From a bacterium (GTDB lineage: Bacteria > Patescibacteriota > Gracilibacteria > UBA1369 > GCA-2718715): DNA of 13,922 bases. Location: positions 1 to 13,922 of the forward strand of contig JAUHYY010000018.1 in the NCBI GenBank assembly GCA_030426295.1. The letters are read 5' to 3'. Under the pieces are notes generated by a model. The model had not been told where the DNA came from and made no database searches. It worked only from the letters and a program-made list of their open reading frames with translations. Position numbers and translations under genes: made by a program. Shown here one piece after another: positions 1 to 6,583 of this stretch (positions are counted from its first letter, which is position 1; each line of letters begins with the position of its first letter).

Positions 1-576
1 CTTTGCGATTTCCCCGATAATGTCGAGTAGTCCTAAGAAAATCTCAAGGAAAGTATTTGGAATATCTGATAGTTTTCTGATTTGGAATAATTTGTAGAAT
101 GGCACGAATCCACCAAGATGTTTAAGTGGTGCGATTGATAGAGCCATAATGTGCGCAATAATAACTGTCAGTAGCGCAATTGCGATTGGGAGACTAAAGT
201 CGGCAGTTGGAGTTCTAAATAGAGATGCTCCACCTTCTGTAGTAATACTACTAATGATAGGGATTATTGAGAATTGATTAGCGATAAAGAAAAGAAGGAA
301 CATTGTAATAATGTATGGAGTAAATCTTCGTGCTTCTTCTTTAGATCCAAACGCTGTTTCTAGTTTTTCATCAAAAAAAGCCAGTACTTCTTCTACAATT
401 AATTGTGCTTTTGTAGGTACTAGCCCGATTCCTTTTCTTACATATAGTGCGAATCCAATTAGAATTAGCATTACAAGCCAAGTTGCTAACATACTACTAG
501 TAATTCCCGCTGGACCGATGTTGAAAAGAACATCTGAGTTTAGTTTAATTTCTGGGATATTACTGAGGAAGTACAT
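1..576 (-). CDS. atpB: F-type ATP synthase subunit a, N-terminal part (runs off the left edge)
   Basis: Membrane subunit a of the F0 sector, which forms the proton (or sodium) half-channels beside the c-ring. The visible 192 codons begin MYFLSNIPEI and show a first membrane segment near residues 27-46, the amphipathic stretch VRKGIGLVPTKAQ, a second hydrophobic segment near 86-108, the family-typical RTPTAD (121-126), a third segment near 127-147, and the start of the helix LGLLDIIGEIAK. The essential stator arginine lies further on and is outside the window, so this is a partial gene. The start ATG shares one base with the stop of atpZ (TAATG), the usual sign of coupled translation. No Shine-Dalgarno is visible. 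The lack of a long cleaved N-terminal extension fits candidate-phyla bacteria better than Bacteroidota. Family assignment is strong. Confidence 0.93.
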   Translation of the reverse strand, partial: MYFLSNIPEIKLNSDVLFNIGPAGITSSMLATWLVMLILIGFALYVRKGIGLVPTKAQLIVEEVLAFFDEKLETAFGSKEEARRFTPYIITMFLLFFIANQFSIIPIISSITTEGGASLFRTPTADFSLPIAIALLTVIIAHIMALSIAPLKHLGGFVPFYKLFQIRKLSDIPNTFLEIFLGLLDIIGEIAK

Positions 577-839
577 TAGTGTTTAACGTTAGATTCTTGT
601 TCTACTTTGTCAGTTACTTGTTTGAACGTCTTGTAAATGACTAGTTGAGTTATAGGGAAGGCGAGTACTAGTCCGATAATAAATATTGTCGGATAAGTTT
701 CTAGTTGTTTATCGATTAGATATCCGCCTCCGGCAAGAATTGCCATTGTTGATATTGTTATTGCGATTACTCGGAATGTAATTTTGTAGTGCTCTGAGAA
801 CATCATTTTCTCTAGTTTCGATGTTTCTTTTTTGTTCAT
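576..839 (-). CDS. atpZ: AtpZ/AtpI-type F0F1 ATP synthase accessory membrane protein
   Basis: An 87-aa protein with a charged N-terminus, two membrane helices (about 20-41 and 49-70) and a charged C-terminal tail. The linker GGGYLIDKQLETYP followed by a second helix with AFPITQLVIYK is the hallmark of the AtpZ family (ATPase_gene1), small proteins encoded at the head of atp operons and implicated in F0 assembly or ion handling. Length is normal. It is the first gene of the operon, preceded by a good sigma70-like promoter at 904-932, and its TAA overlaps the ATG of atpB by one base. The upstream sequence holds no Shine-Dalgarno. Whether it is AtpZ proper or a more distant AtpI-like relative cannot be decided by eye. 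Confidence 0.85.
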   Translation of the reverse strand: MNKKETSKLEKMMFSEHYKITFRVIAITISTMAILAGGGYLIDKQLETYPTIFIIGLVLAFPITQLVIYKTFKQVTDKVEQESNVKH

Positions 840-870
840 TCGTAGAGCTTTTTACAAACTTTGGGTACGC

Positions 871-897
871 AAAAAATATAGCTTACTTAACTAAGCT
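871..897 (-). other. Hairpin plus T-tract at the expected atpZ transcript start
   Basis: Reading the minus strand, AGCTTA-GTTAAG-TAAGCT forms a 6-bp stem with a 6-nt loop (897-880) and runs directly into ATATTTTTTGCG (879-868). It looks like a weak, AT-rich intrinsic terminator, but it begins almost exactly where the atpZ transcript should start. It could end transcripts arriving from the upstream gene at 1007-1318, or act as a leader structure. The stem is short and mostly A-T, so the call is tentative. Confidence 0.35.
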
Positions 898-903
898 TCG
901 GGC

Positions 904-932
904 ATTCTAGAATCGGCCTATACAAAAGTCAA
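904..932 (-). promoter_or_regulatory. Sigma70-like promoter of the atpZ-atpB operon
   Basis: On the minus strand, TTGACT (932-927) and TAGAAT (909-904) are separated by exactly 17 bp, each one base off the bacterial consensus. The expected start point is about 897, giving a leader of roughly 58 nt before the atpZ ATG. This is the best promoter in the window and supports a bacterial origin. Confidence 0.7.
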
Positions 933-965
933 TAAGTTTTTAAATTTTTATTGGTAGAGGCAGTA

Positions 966-993
966 ACACTTTGTTGCAAATCTTATAAAGTGT
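966..993 (-). other. Inverted repeat downstream of the EF-hand gene
   Basis: ACACTTT (966-972) and AAAGTGT (987-993) are perfect 7-bp complements around a 14-nt loop, 14 nt past the stop of the 1007-1318 gene. It could be a 3'-end hairpin. No U-tract follows on the minus strand, so it is not a classical intrinsic terminator. Confidence 0.3.
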
Positions 994-1006
994 GGTTTAG
1001 ATACTT

Positions 1007-1318
1007 TTATTGCAATAGTCCAATAGTTGCTACTATGTATCCAGCAACAAAACCAATGATTAGACTAATGATCACTGCTGTAATTCTTGATTGGTTGTCT
1101 AGGTTGTTAATTTGAGGATGGTTGCTTTTGTAGGTCCTTACTTTTTTGTAGTCTTTGGCTTCTATGGTGTTTGAAGATTTATTTTCAGTGAAATCAATTA
1201 TTCCGTTTTTGTCTTTGTCTATCATTTTCCTGAATTCTTCAGGAATTTCATTGATATTGTTGTACTCGACTCCATTGATTATGAACTTTTGATCTGTGTC
1301 TAATTTTATTTCTTTCAT
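1007..1318 (-). CDS. Small EF-hand protein with a C-terminal membrane helix
   Basis: A 103-aa protein of unknown role. Residues 12-33 carry an N-terminal motif (INGVEYNNINEIPEEFRKMI) of a kind I associate with small bacterial proteins. It leads into DKDKNGIIDFTE (34-45), which fits the canonical 12-residue EF-hand calcium loop at every ligand position: D34, D36, N38, G39, D42 and E45. A polar linker follows, then one hydrophobic helix at about 79-101 ending the protein, so it is probably tail-anchored with the calcium loop in the soluble part. The second helix of the EF-hand is weak, and only one loop is present, so it may work as a dimer or not bind calcium tightly. It lies 6 nt downstream of the monooxygenase gene and is the last gene of the minus-strand run. 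Confidence 0.72.
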   Translation of the reverse strand: MKEIKLDTDQKFIINGVEYNNINEIPEEFRKMIDKDKNGIIDFTENKSSNTIEAKDYKKVRTYKSNHPQINNLDNQSRITAVIISLIIGFVAGYIVATIGLLQ

Positions 1319-1324
1319 TGTAGT

Positions 1325-2407
1325 TTATTTAATTTTACTCATGCTTTTGATGAACATTATTTGAAGAGGTTCAAATTTATTTATGATTCTTAAGACAGTT
1401 CTGATAAGAACTTTTAGAATTGGATTCTTTGCCATTATCAGCTTTCTTGCTCTTTCAGTAGTTTTGATTATCTGTGCTGCATGTTTTCTTCTTTCTTCTG
1501 CATATTTATCAGCAGTATTTGTGGTGATTGCGTTTACTGCTTCAACAGCATCTTTGATTCCGAGATTCATTCCTTTACCGCCAACAGGGGAATGTGCATG
1601 TGCTGCATCTCCTGCTAAAAGTACGCGGCCTTTCTTATATGTTTTAGCTTGTTTTACAATTATTTTGAAAGTTCCTTCTCGGTATACTTTTTCGATTTCT
1701 ATTGGGAGGGGAATATTTTTTAAACTGTCAGTAGTTGAAGATAAAATTCTGATCCGATCTTCGTCTATAGGGAACACGGCTAGCCCATCTGGTATTCCTT
1801 TGAAGTGTAGCCACACAGATATTGTTTTGTCGTCGTAGGTGTCTTCTTTTAGTTTTACGTCTGCAATTGACCAGGTTTTTTTGACTGTGAACCCCTCGTA
1901 TTTAATTCGGAGTTGTTTTCTGGTGGTTGAGTTTACTCCGTCGCAGGCTACTATCCAGTCGTACGAGTAAGTTTTTCTATCGCCTACAAATTTAACATCA
2001 GCTTGGGTATCTGATGTTCTGACTTTTTGTACTTCTTTACCGAACTGTACTTTTACATCGTGTTTTTCTAATTCTTCGCGGATTATTTCTTCTGTTCTAT
2101 TTTGTGGGATTCCTATCATTATTTCTTTTGCACTAACTTTTTTATAAAAGTTTGTAGTCAGAAGTCGCTTGGTTCCGTGATGAATATGCAATTTGTAGAA
2201 AGGCATAGCTTCTTTGCGGATTTTTTTAGTTATGTTTTTGCCTAAACGTTCTAGTGTTTTTGGCATTATACCTATGGCTTTTGAAAATTCATTTGGTTCT
2301 TCTCTTTTTTCTACTATATCTACTTTAATACCTGCTTCAGCAAATTTGAGTGCTGTAGTTAGGCCTGTTGGACCTGCTCCTACAACAAGGATTTTCGGTT
2401 TTTGCAT
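1325..2407 (-). CDS. FAD-dependent monooxygenase (PHBH/UbiH-like)
   Basis: A 360-aa flavoprotein of the aromatic-ring/polyketide hydroxylase group (FAD_binding_3 type). It shows the Rossmann dinucleotide motif VVGAGPTG (8-15) with an acidic residue E34 ending the second strand (VDIVEK), the DG motif ACDGVNSTTRKQL (154-166), and the FAD-ribityl GD motif with its extended form GDAAHAHSPVGGKGMNLG (266-283). The family reaction is NAD(P)H-dependent hydroxylation of an aromatic or polyprenyl substrate; the substrate here cannot be read. It is shorter than many relatives and lacks a C-terminal thioredoxin-like domain, ending in a basic, amphipathic tail (about 319-360) that could touch the membrane. 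Its ATG overlaps the stop of the upstream membrane-protein gene by one base (TAATG), suggesting functional linkage. Geranylgeranyl-reductase-like function is the main alternative. Confidence 0.88.
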   Translation of the reverse strand: MQKPKILVVGAGPTGLTTALKFAEAGIKVDIVEKREEPNEFSKAIGIMPKTLERLGKNITKKIRKEAMPFYKLHIHHGTKRLLTTNFYKKVSAKEIMIGIPQNRTEEIIREELEKHDVKVQFGKEVQKVRTSDTQADVKFVGDRKTYSYDWIVACDGVNSTTRKQLRIKYEGFTVKKTWSIADVKLKEDTYDDKTISVWLHFKGIPDGLAVFPIDEDRIRILSSTTDSLKNIPLPIEIEKVYREGTFKIIVKQAKTYKKGRVLLAGDAAHAHSPVGGKGMNLGIKDAVEAVNAITTNTADKYAEERRKHAAQIIKTTERARKLIMAKNPILKVLIRTVLRIINKFEPLQIMFIKSMSKIK

Positions 2408-3015
2408 TAGAAGAAGTTAGATGTTTCGCCCATAATCGTGAAAACGATTCCTGGAAGGCTAAATAGCAGCATTAGTATAAAGAATGCTATTCCCCAGTTT
2501 TTCCACATGTTTTGCACTTCTAGGAATTTTTGCGGGCTTTCCCATTGGTTTTGTTTCCATGCCCATTCGTTTCCTTTTGCACCTAGAACGAATATCATTA
2601 TAAATCCAACGTATGGAAGCATGTATAAGAGCGCAATGTAAACGTTGTTTGAAAGACCCCAGACTATGTTTGTTCCTGCTGCGCCCCAGTTCCAACCTTT
2701 AATTTCGTCAGGAATTTCTGAATGTTCGCCTCGGCCTGATCTCTCATCGAAATCTGAACTTTGGTCGATGTTAGAGTACTTTAGGTATTTAAGGCATTTG
2801 TATATTCCGATCGGAATGCTTATGAAAAGTACTAGCATTACAATTAGTCCGAAAATTAGGAGTTGTTCGAGCGTTTCATCGTGAAGGTTTGCGCTTTCTG
2901 ATAGATATAAACCTGACATTGCGAATGCGAAAATACTTAGAACAAATAGTAGGAATGGTACGTATAGCCATAGTATTCCTTTGTTTACGTTGTAGAGCCC
3001 TTTTTGAGTGTTCAT
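2407..3015 (-). CDS. Four-helix membrane protein with a Trp-rich conserved domain
   Basis: A 202-aa integral membrane protein. Hydrophobic helices lie near residues 14-36, 52-73, 123-145 and 175-197. Between the second and third is a charged loop (80-106) leading into a conserved-looking block: GWNWGAAGTNIVWGLSNNVY (107-126), GAKGNEWAWKQNQW (145-158) and a later VQNMWKNWG (167-175). This W/G pattern recurs in small membrane proteins of candidate-phyla bacteria, some of which carry unhelpful names such as 'ribonuclease G'; I see no nuclease motif here. Function is unknown. It is translationally coupled to the monooxygenase through TAATG, and a possible promoter lies in the 63-nt gap upstream. 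Its ATG is the only plausible start. Confidence 0.8.
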   Translation of the reverse strand: MNTQKGLYNVNKGILWLYVPFLLFVLSIFAFAMSGLYLSESANLHDETLEQLLIFGLIVMLVLFISIPIGIYKCLKYLKYSNIDQSSDFDERSGRGEHSEIPDEIKGWNWGAAGTNIVWGLSNNVYIALLYMLPYVGFIMIFVLGAKGNEWAWKQNQWESPQKFLEVQNMWKNWGIAFFILMLLFSLPGIVFTIMGETSNFF

Positions 3016-3041
3016 TTGGGATGGTTGAAAATAGTAATTTA

Positions 3042-3070
3042 AGATTACATTTAGTCTGTAAGGATGGCAA
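3042..3070 (-). promoter_or_regulatory. Possible internal promoter before the membrane protein gene
   Basis: The 63-nt gap upstream of the 2407-3015 gene is the longest spacer inside the minus-strand run. On the minus strand it holds TTGCCA (3070-3065) and TAATCT (3047-3042) with 17-bp spacing. The -35 is good and the -10 weak (3 of 6). The inverted repeat GTAAT-N5-ATTAC (3034-3048) overlaps the -10 and could be an operator. Confidence 0.35.
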
Positions 3071-3078
3071 ATTGCAGT

Positions 3079-3354
3079 TTATTTAAACCATTTTTTTGCG
3101 TTTGGATTCCTGTGTGGGCATCCTGGCCAGCAGCATGGTCGACGTTTTCCGGCTTTTAAATCAGTGGCAATTCTTTCTACGTGTTCTTTTCTTGTTTCAT
3201 CTTTTTTTACGATCGTTGTCCAGCAGATCCATTCGTTTCTTGCGAGGGGAGTTAGGCTGTTCCATTTTTCTAGTACTTCTAAATCTGCTAAAAGCATCTT
3301 TTTGATGTCATCTGGGACTTCGTGGACTACACCTGTTTCTATTTTAGGAGTCAT
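3079..3354 (-). CDS. Small YdeI/OmpD-associated (OmdA) family protein
   Basis: A 91-aa soluble protein matching the small C-terminal OmdA-type domain of YdeI-like proteins: VHEVPDDIKKMLLADLEVLEKWNSL (start of pattern at 10), then LTPLARNEWICW (34-45), an ETRKEHVERIATDLKAGKRRP helix region (53-73), and a terminal CCWPGCPHRNP (74-84). In larger relatives this module follows an N-terminal YdeI domain, which is absent here. The three cysteines and a histidine in the last 20 residues could bind metal, but that is inference. Members have been linked to bacteriocin or polymyxin tolerance in enterics; function in this organism is unknown. It starts 10 nt after the DUF2200 gene ends, so the two are probably co-transcribed. 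Confidence 0.75.
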   Translation of the reverse strand: MTPKIETGVVHEVPDDIKKMLLADLEVLEKWNSLTPLARNEWICWTTIVKKDETRKEHVERIATDLKAGKRRPCCWPGCPHRNPNAKKWFK

Positions 3355-3364
3355 GAGTGAAGGG

Positions 3365-3730
3365 TTATGCTTCTCTTAGTATTTTACTCATTTGTTTTCC
3401 TTTGGCTAGTTCATCGACTAGCTTGTCTAGGTATCTTACTTTTTGAGTGAGTGGATTTTTGATGTCTTCTACTCGGTATCCACAAATAACACCTGTGATT
3501 AGGTGAGCGTTTTTGTTTAATTTTGCTTGTTTGAAAAATTCTTCGAAGCTTACTTCTTCGTCTATTAGCTTTTTTAGTTGTTTTTGGTTAAATCCAGTTA
3601 ACCATTCGATCACTTCAATTAGTTCTTTTTTTGTTTTGCCTTTCTTTTCTATTTTATTTATATAATGAGGGTAAACAGAAGCAAAAGACATGTTTGCGAT
3701 TCGTTCATCTGTTTTTGAGGATTGTTTCAT
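3365..3730 (-). CDS. DUF2200 family protein
   Basis: A 121-aa soluble protein with the full set of features I associate with DUF2200: MSFASVYPHYINKIEKKGKT (14-33), IEWLTGF (41-47), a central FEEFFKQA (62-69), ITGVICGYRVEDI (78-90), and the C-terminal VRYLDKLVDELAKGKQMSKI (98-117). The length matches the family. No biochemical function is established that I know of; the C-terminal helix is highly charged. It is spaced 9 nt from the upstream permease gene and 10 nt from the downstream YdeI-like gene, so it sits mid-operon. Confidence 0.85.
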   Translation of the reverse strand: MKQSSKTDERIANMSFASVYPHYINKIEKKGKTKKELIEVIEWLTGFNQKQLKKLIDEEVSFEEFFKQAKLNKNAHLITGVICGYRVEDIKNPLTQKVRYLDKLVDELAKGKQMSKILREA

Positions 3731-3739
3731 TAGTTTTAC

Positions 3740-4492
3740 TTAGATTAATCCGATTAATAAATAAATTACTAAGCCAATGCTTAGGTACTTTAGAAATGTT
3801 TCGAGTTTTTTTGAATGAATCTTTTCTAGTATAAAGGCTGATATTATTCCTGCAGTAAATGTTGCTATAATCATAGGTACTAAGAAGTTCATATCAATGA
3901 GACCGCTTGAATAGTATTTATATGCTGCAATTGGTTGAGAAAAGAACAATGTGAATACTAATAGAAATATAGCTTCATGATATTTTATCGAGAAAATATT
4001 AGTTAAGATCAAAAGCGCTATTATCCAGTCTCCAATAACAAAGGCTGAATTATATGCTCCTGTGAACAAGGCTGCTAAGCTTAGTAACGCAATGTTCTTT
4101 TTGTTTACTATGAATTCTTTTTTATTCTCTTCAGTTTCTTTTGAAAAAAGATTATGTGCTACCAGTAGAATTATTGATGCTATAAATATAGTTTTAAGTA
4201 AATCTGGATTAATCGAAATTAAAATTTCAGCTCCTAAGAATGCTCCTATTGCCTGAAAAATTAAGAAAATAAAAAACCACCATTTAACTTTATATTTTCT
4301 ACTAAGCATTAATAACATTCCAATATTTGATCCGATAACAGCAGTGTTGTCTAATGCCATTGCAGTTTTGATGTCAAAATCAAGAATGTTTTGTAATACT
4401 GCTTGAGTTACTAAGCTTCCGCCTCCAACCATATTTCCATATAGCTCACCGATAAATACACCGACTGTTGCGATTAATACTGCAGTATTCAT
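3740..4492 (-). CDS. TauE/SafE (TSUP) family permease
   Basis: A 250-aa membrane protein with about eight hydrophobic segments arranged as two repeats separated by a charged loop (115-132, SKETEENKKEF). The first half carries the family-typical glycine-rich hairpin GNMVGGGSLVTQ (19-30) and ALDNTAVIGSNIG (46-58); the second half has the related TGAYNSAFVIGDW (144-156). TSUP proteins export or import sulfite, sulfoacetate or other organic anions; the substrate here cannot be told. The coding sequence is visibly poorer in G+C than its neighbours: three of its 60-base lines that I counted have 12-16 G+C, against 20-25 in lines from the exonuclease and carA genes. This may mark a recently acquired gene, or only the hydrophobic residue bias. 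It follows the exonuclease gene by 9 nt. Confidence 0.87.
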   Translation of the reverse strand: MNTAVLIATVGVFIGELYGNMVGGGSLVTQAVLQNILDFDIKTAMALDNTAVIGSNIGMLLMLSRKYKVKWWFFIFLIFQAIGAFLGAEILISINPDLLKTIFIASIILLVAHNLFSKETEENKKEFIVNKKNIALLSLAALFTGAYNSAFVIGDWIIALLILTNIFSIKYHEAIFLLVFTLFFSQPIAAYKYYSSGLIDMNFLVPMIIATFTAGIISAFILEKIHSKKLETFLKYLSIGLVIYLLIGLI

Positions 4493-4501
4493 TTTTAATG
4501 C

Positions 4502-6583
4502 TTAGTTTTGTATTTCACTTACCAAATTAGTAGGGAACTTTTGTTTGATTTTTATTCCCCAGCCTGTTGTTTCTAGTCGTTTGTCCATTAAGGTGATTGA
4601 GTCTGTTTCAGGGCTTAGTTCTGAGATTTGGTTTGTTATTTCGTAGAATAAGCTTGCAGCTCGGGGAATTACTAGTTCTTCGAAGTCGTTTTTGACCTGC
4701 TTTTTTAGGTAGTCGTAATATGGATGATTTGGTAATAGCATAGGCATTCGTGTGATCATTGCTTGTTCGATTTCGTGGAGAGCAGGGCGGAATGCTAAGA
4801 AGAATTGGTATGTGCAGACTAAGATTACTGGAGCCTCTCGATTTTCAATATTATCGAGGATTTTACCTTTACTGCCAGATACTCCTTGGGTTAGAAGGTT
4901 GATTCCTTTATCTGTGAAGTGTTGAGCAAGTTTTGAGTGGATGTCTGTCATTTGTGCTCTTGATGTAGAGAGGATAAGTCCTTCTTTTTCAATGTTATCA
5001 AACTGTGATTTGATTTGATTAATTACCTCGTCGTCATGACCGAATTTGTTTGGTTCTGGGTATGACTCATTGGTGTTTATAAAGAAAGGAGTTGAGTCTG
5101 AAGCTGGGTTACAGATTTGGATGTTTGAGTAACCTGTTTGTTTTAGGATTTCTTCTAGGTCGAATTCTATGTCTTTTTCGATGAAGTGGATTGTTGGGGC
5201 TTGGCCGTCGCTAAGTTTTACCCAGATTAAGTAGTAGGCAGTGTTTGATTTTAGTTCTTCTACTTCTGATTTTAGTTCTTCGTTAGTTGTGAGTTCAATT
5301 ACTTGAGTTAAGAAGTTTCTGAAGTTTGTTGATTGAGCTTCAATTGGTTCGAGCATTAGGTGTTCGAATGGATTTGAAGTGTCAGTAAAAATTCTGTTTA
5401 GGTACATTCCTAGTTGTCCGAAGAGTACTGTAGTGTCATCTGTGATTTCGCCGTTTTCAGTTCTGTGTAATGAGATTATTTTTTCTTGGCTTCGAATAAG
5501 TTTTTCTTCAAGGAATGGCAGATTGTCAAAGTAGACAGTGTCGACGTTTGGTAGGTCTCCTCGTTGATTAAGTGTGAAGAATGTTTGGTGGTCGACTAGG
5601 TATGGTTTTTCTGATTTTGGGATCATGTACTTTTCGTAAAGTACGTTGTTTATGTGTTCATGGTCTTCGCCAAATATTTTTAGATCTGTTTTGTAGATTG
5701 GTTCGTCTTCTTTGATTCTTGTTGCGATTTTTAGGAGTAGGTAAGTCTGTTCTTGAGTTAGCATTCCTTTTTCGATTTCTTGTAAGAAATAAACTGGAGA
5801 AATTAAGCTCCAGATTCTTGGCAGTACTGTGAACTCGTTTTTGTATTTATCTACTTTATTTCTACTTGTTACTATTAGTGAGTTATCTTCAATCTTTGAG
5901 AAATCTAGACCTTCTTTGAAGTTGATTTCTTGGTTTTCTGACTGATTGTTTTTTGCTTCGTTGTGAGATTCAGAAAGAGGTTTGAATTTTGGTTCAGTTT
6001 GCTTTTTTGGAATGTAGTCACTGAATATACTTGCTATGTCAGATGCAGAATTTTGGATTATTTTGTTCCATAAATAAGCTTGGTGTGGATTTAGGTTTTG
6101 GATTTGCCTTAAGAAATCTTGGAAAAGTTCGACATTTGCTTTTACGTCATCCATTGCTCTGTGGGATGGTTGATGAGTTTTGTTATTGTTTCGACAGAGC
6201 GTCTCGAGTGAATAACTTGGTGAATCTTCAACTAAGACTTGCGAGATAGGGAGTGTGTCGATTCGGATGTTTGGGAGTGTAATATTGTTTGAGTCTAGAA
6301 ATCCAAGATCGAAGTTAATGTTGTGACCCATGATAGGTTGGTGTCCACAAAATTCGTAAATTTTTTGTTTTACTTCTTCAAGTTCTGGTGCTCCTTCGAG
6401 CATTTCTTTTTTGATTCCAGTTAGGTGCTCTACGATTGGAGGGATTTCAGCATCTGTGTCAATGAATGTTTGGTATTCATCTAAGATTTCTGTCTCAGTG
6501 AATCTGACTGCAGCAAACTCAATTATGCTGTCTCGTGTATTGTCGAGGCCAGTTGTTTCAATGTCTAAACAAATGAATTCCAT
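4502..6583 (-). CDS. DEDDh 3'-5' exonuclease fused to a degenerate DinG-like helicase
   Basis: A 693-aa protein. Residues 1-160 are a DnaQ-type exonuclease with all five catalytic positions: D7 and E9 (LDIETTG), D92 (HNINFD) and H141/D146 (HRAMDD). A polar linker (195-222) follows. The rest aligns by pattern with DinG/XPD-type helicases, as in the exonuclease-helicase fusions of Firmicutes, but the ATPase motifs are gone. No Walker A (GxGKT/S) is present, YFDN (351-354) stands where DEAH is expected, and the motif VI region (PRAASLFYEITNQI, 640-653) lacks the QxxGRxxR arginines. Recognisable remnants are LTQGVSGSKGKILDNI (564-579) and MITRMPMLLPNHPYYDYL (609-626). A heptad repeat (EELKSEV/EELKSNT, 435-448) suggests a short coiled coil. 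Likely an active nuclease with a structural, non-motor C-terminus; DNA or RNA substrate unknown. The ATG overlaps the carA stop (TAATG). Confidence 0.85.
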   Translation of the reverse strand: MEFICLDIETTGLDNTRDSIIEFAAVRFTETEILDEYQTFIDTDAEIPPIVEHLTGIKKEMLEGAPELEEVKQKIYEFCGHQPIMGHNINFDLGFLDSNNITLPNIRIDTLPISQVLVEDSPSYSLETLCRNNNKTHQPSHRAMDDVKANVELFQDFLRQIQNLNPHQAYLWNKIIQNSASDIASIFSDYIPKKQTEPKFKPLSESHNEAKNNQSENQEINFKEGLDFSKIEDNSLIVTSRNKVDKYKNEFTVLPRIWSLISPVYFLQEIEKGMLTQEQTYLLLKIATRIKEDEPIYKTDLKIFGEDHEHINNVLYEKYMIPKSEKPYLVDHQTFFTLNQRGDLPNVDTVYFDNLPFLEEKLIRSQEKIISLHRTENGEITDDTTVLFGQLGMYLNRIFTDTSNPFEHLMLEPIEAQSTNFRNFLTQVIELTTNEELKSEVEELKSNTAYYLIWVKLSDGQAPTIHFIEKDIEFDLEEILKQTGYSNIQICNPASDSTPFFINTNESYPEPNKFGHDDEVINQIKSQFDNIEKEGLILSTSRAQMTDIHSKLAQHFTDKGINLLTQGVSGSKGKILDNIENREAPVILVCTYQFFLAFRPALHEIEQAMITRMPMLLPNHPYYDYLKKQVKNDFEELVIPRAASLFYEITNQISELSPETDSITLMDKRLETTGWGIKIKQKFPTNLVSEIQN

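Noticed and set aside
1..839. Archaeal (DPANN) origin suggested by AT richness and missing Shine-Dalgarno sites
   Set aside because: An F-type atpB with atpZ and sigma70-like promoters is bacterial.
966..993. Intrinsic terminator of the minus-strand run
   Set aside because: The 7-bp stem has a 14-nt loop and no following U-tract on the minus strand. Kept only as an inverted repeat.
1383..1838. 151-codon plus-strand frame
   Set aside because: It lies antisense to the FAD monooxygenase, whose motifs are clear. Its translation is low-complexity hydrophobic sequence with no family pattern.
5247..5281. Direct repeat of a 14-base unit (5247-5260 and 5268-5281)
   Set aside because: The 21-bp period encodes a heptad repeat (EELKSEV/EELKSNT) in the exonuclease fusion, so it is protein-level coiled coil and not a DNA element.
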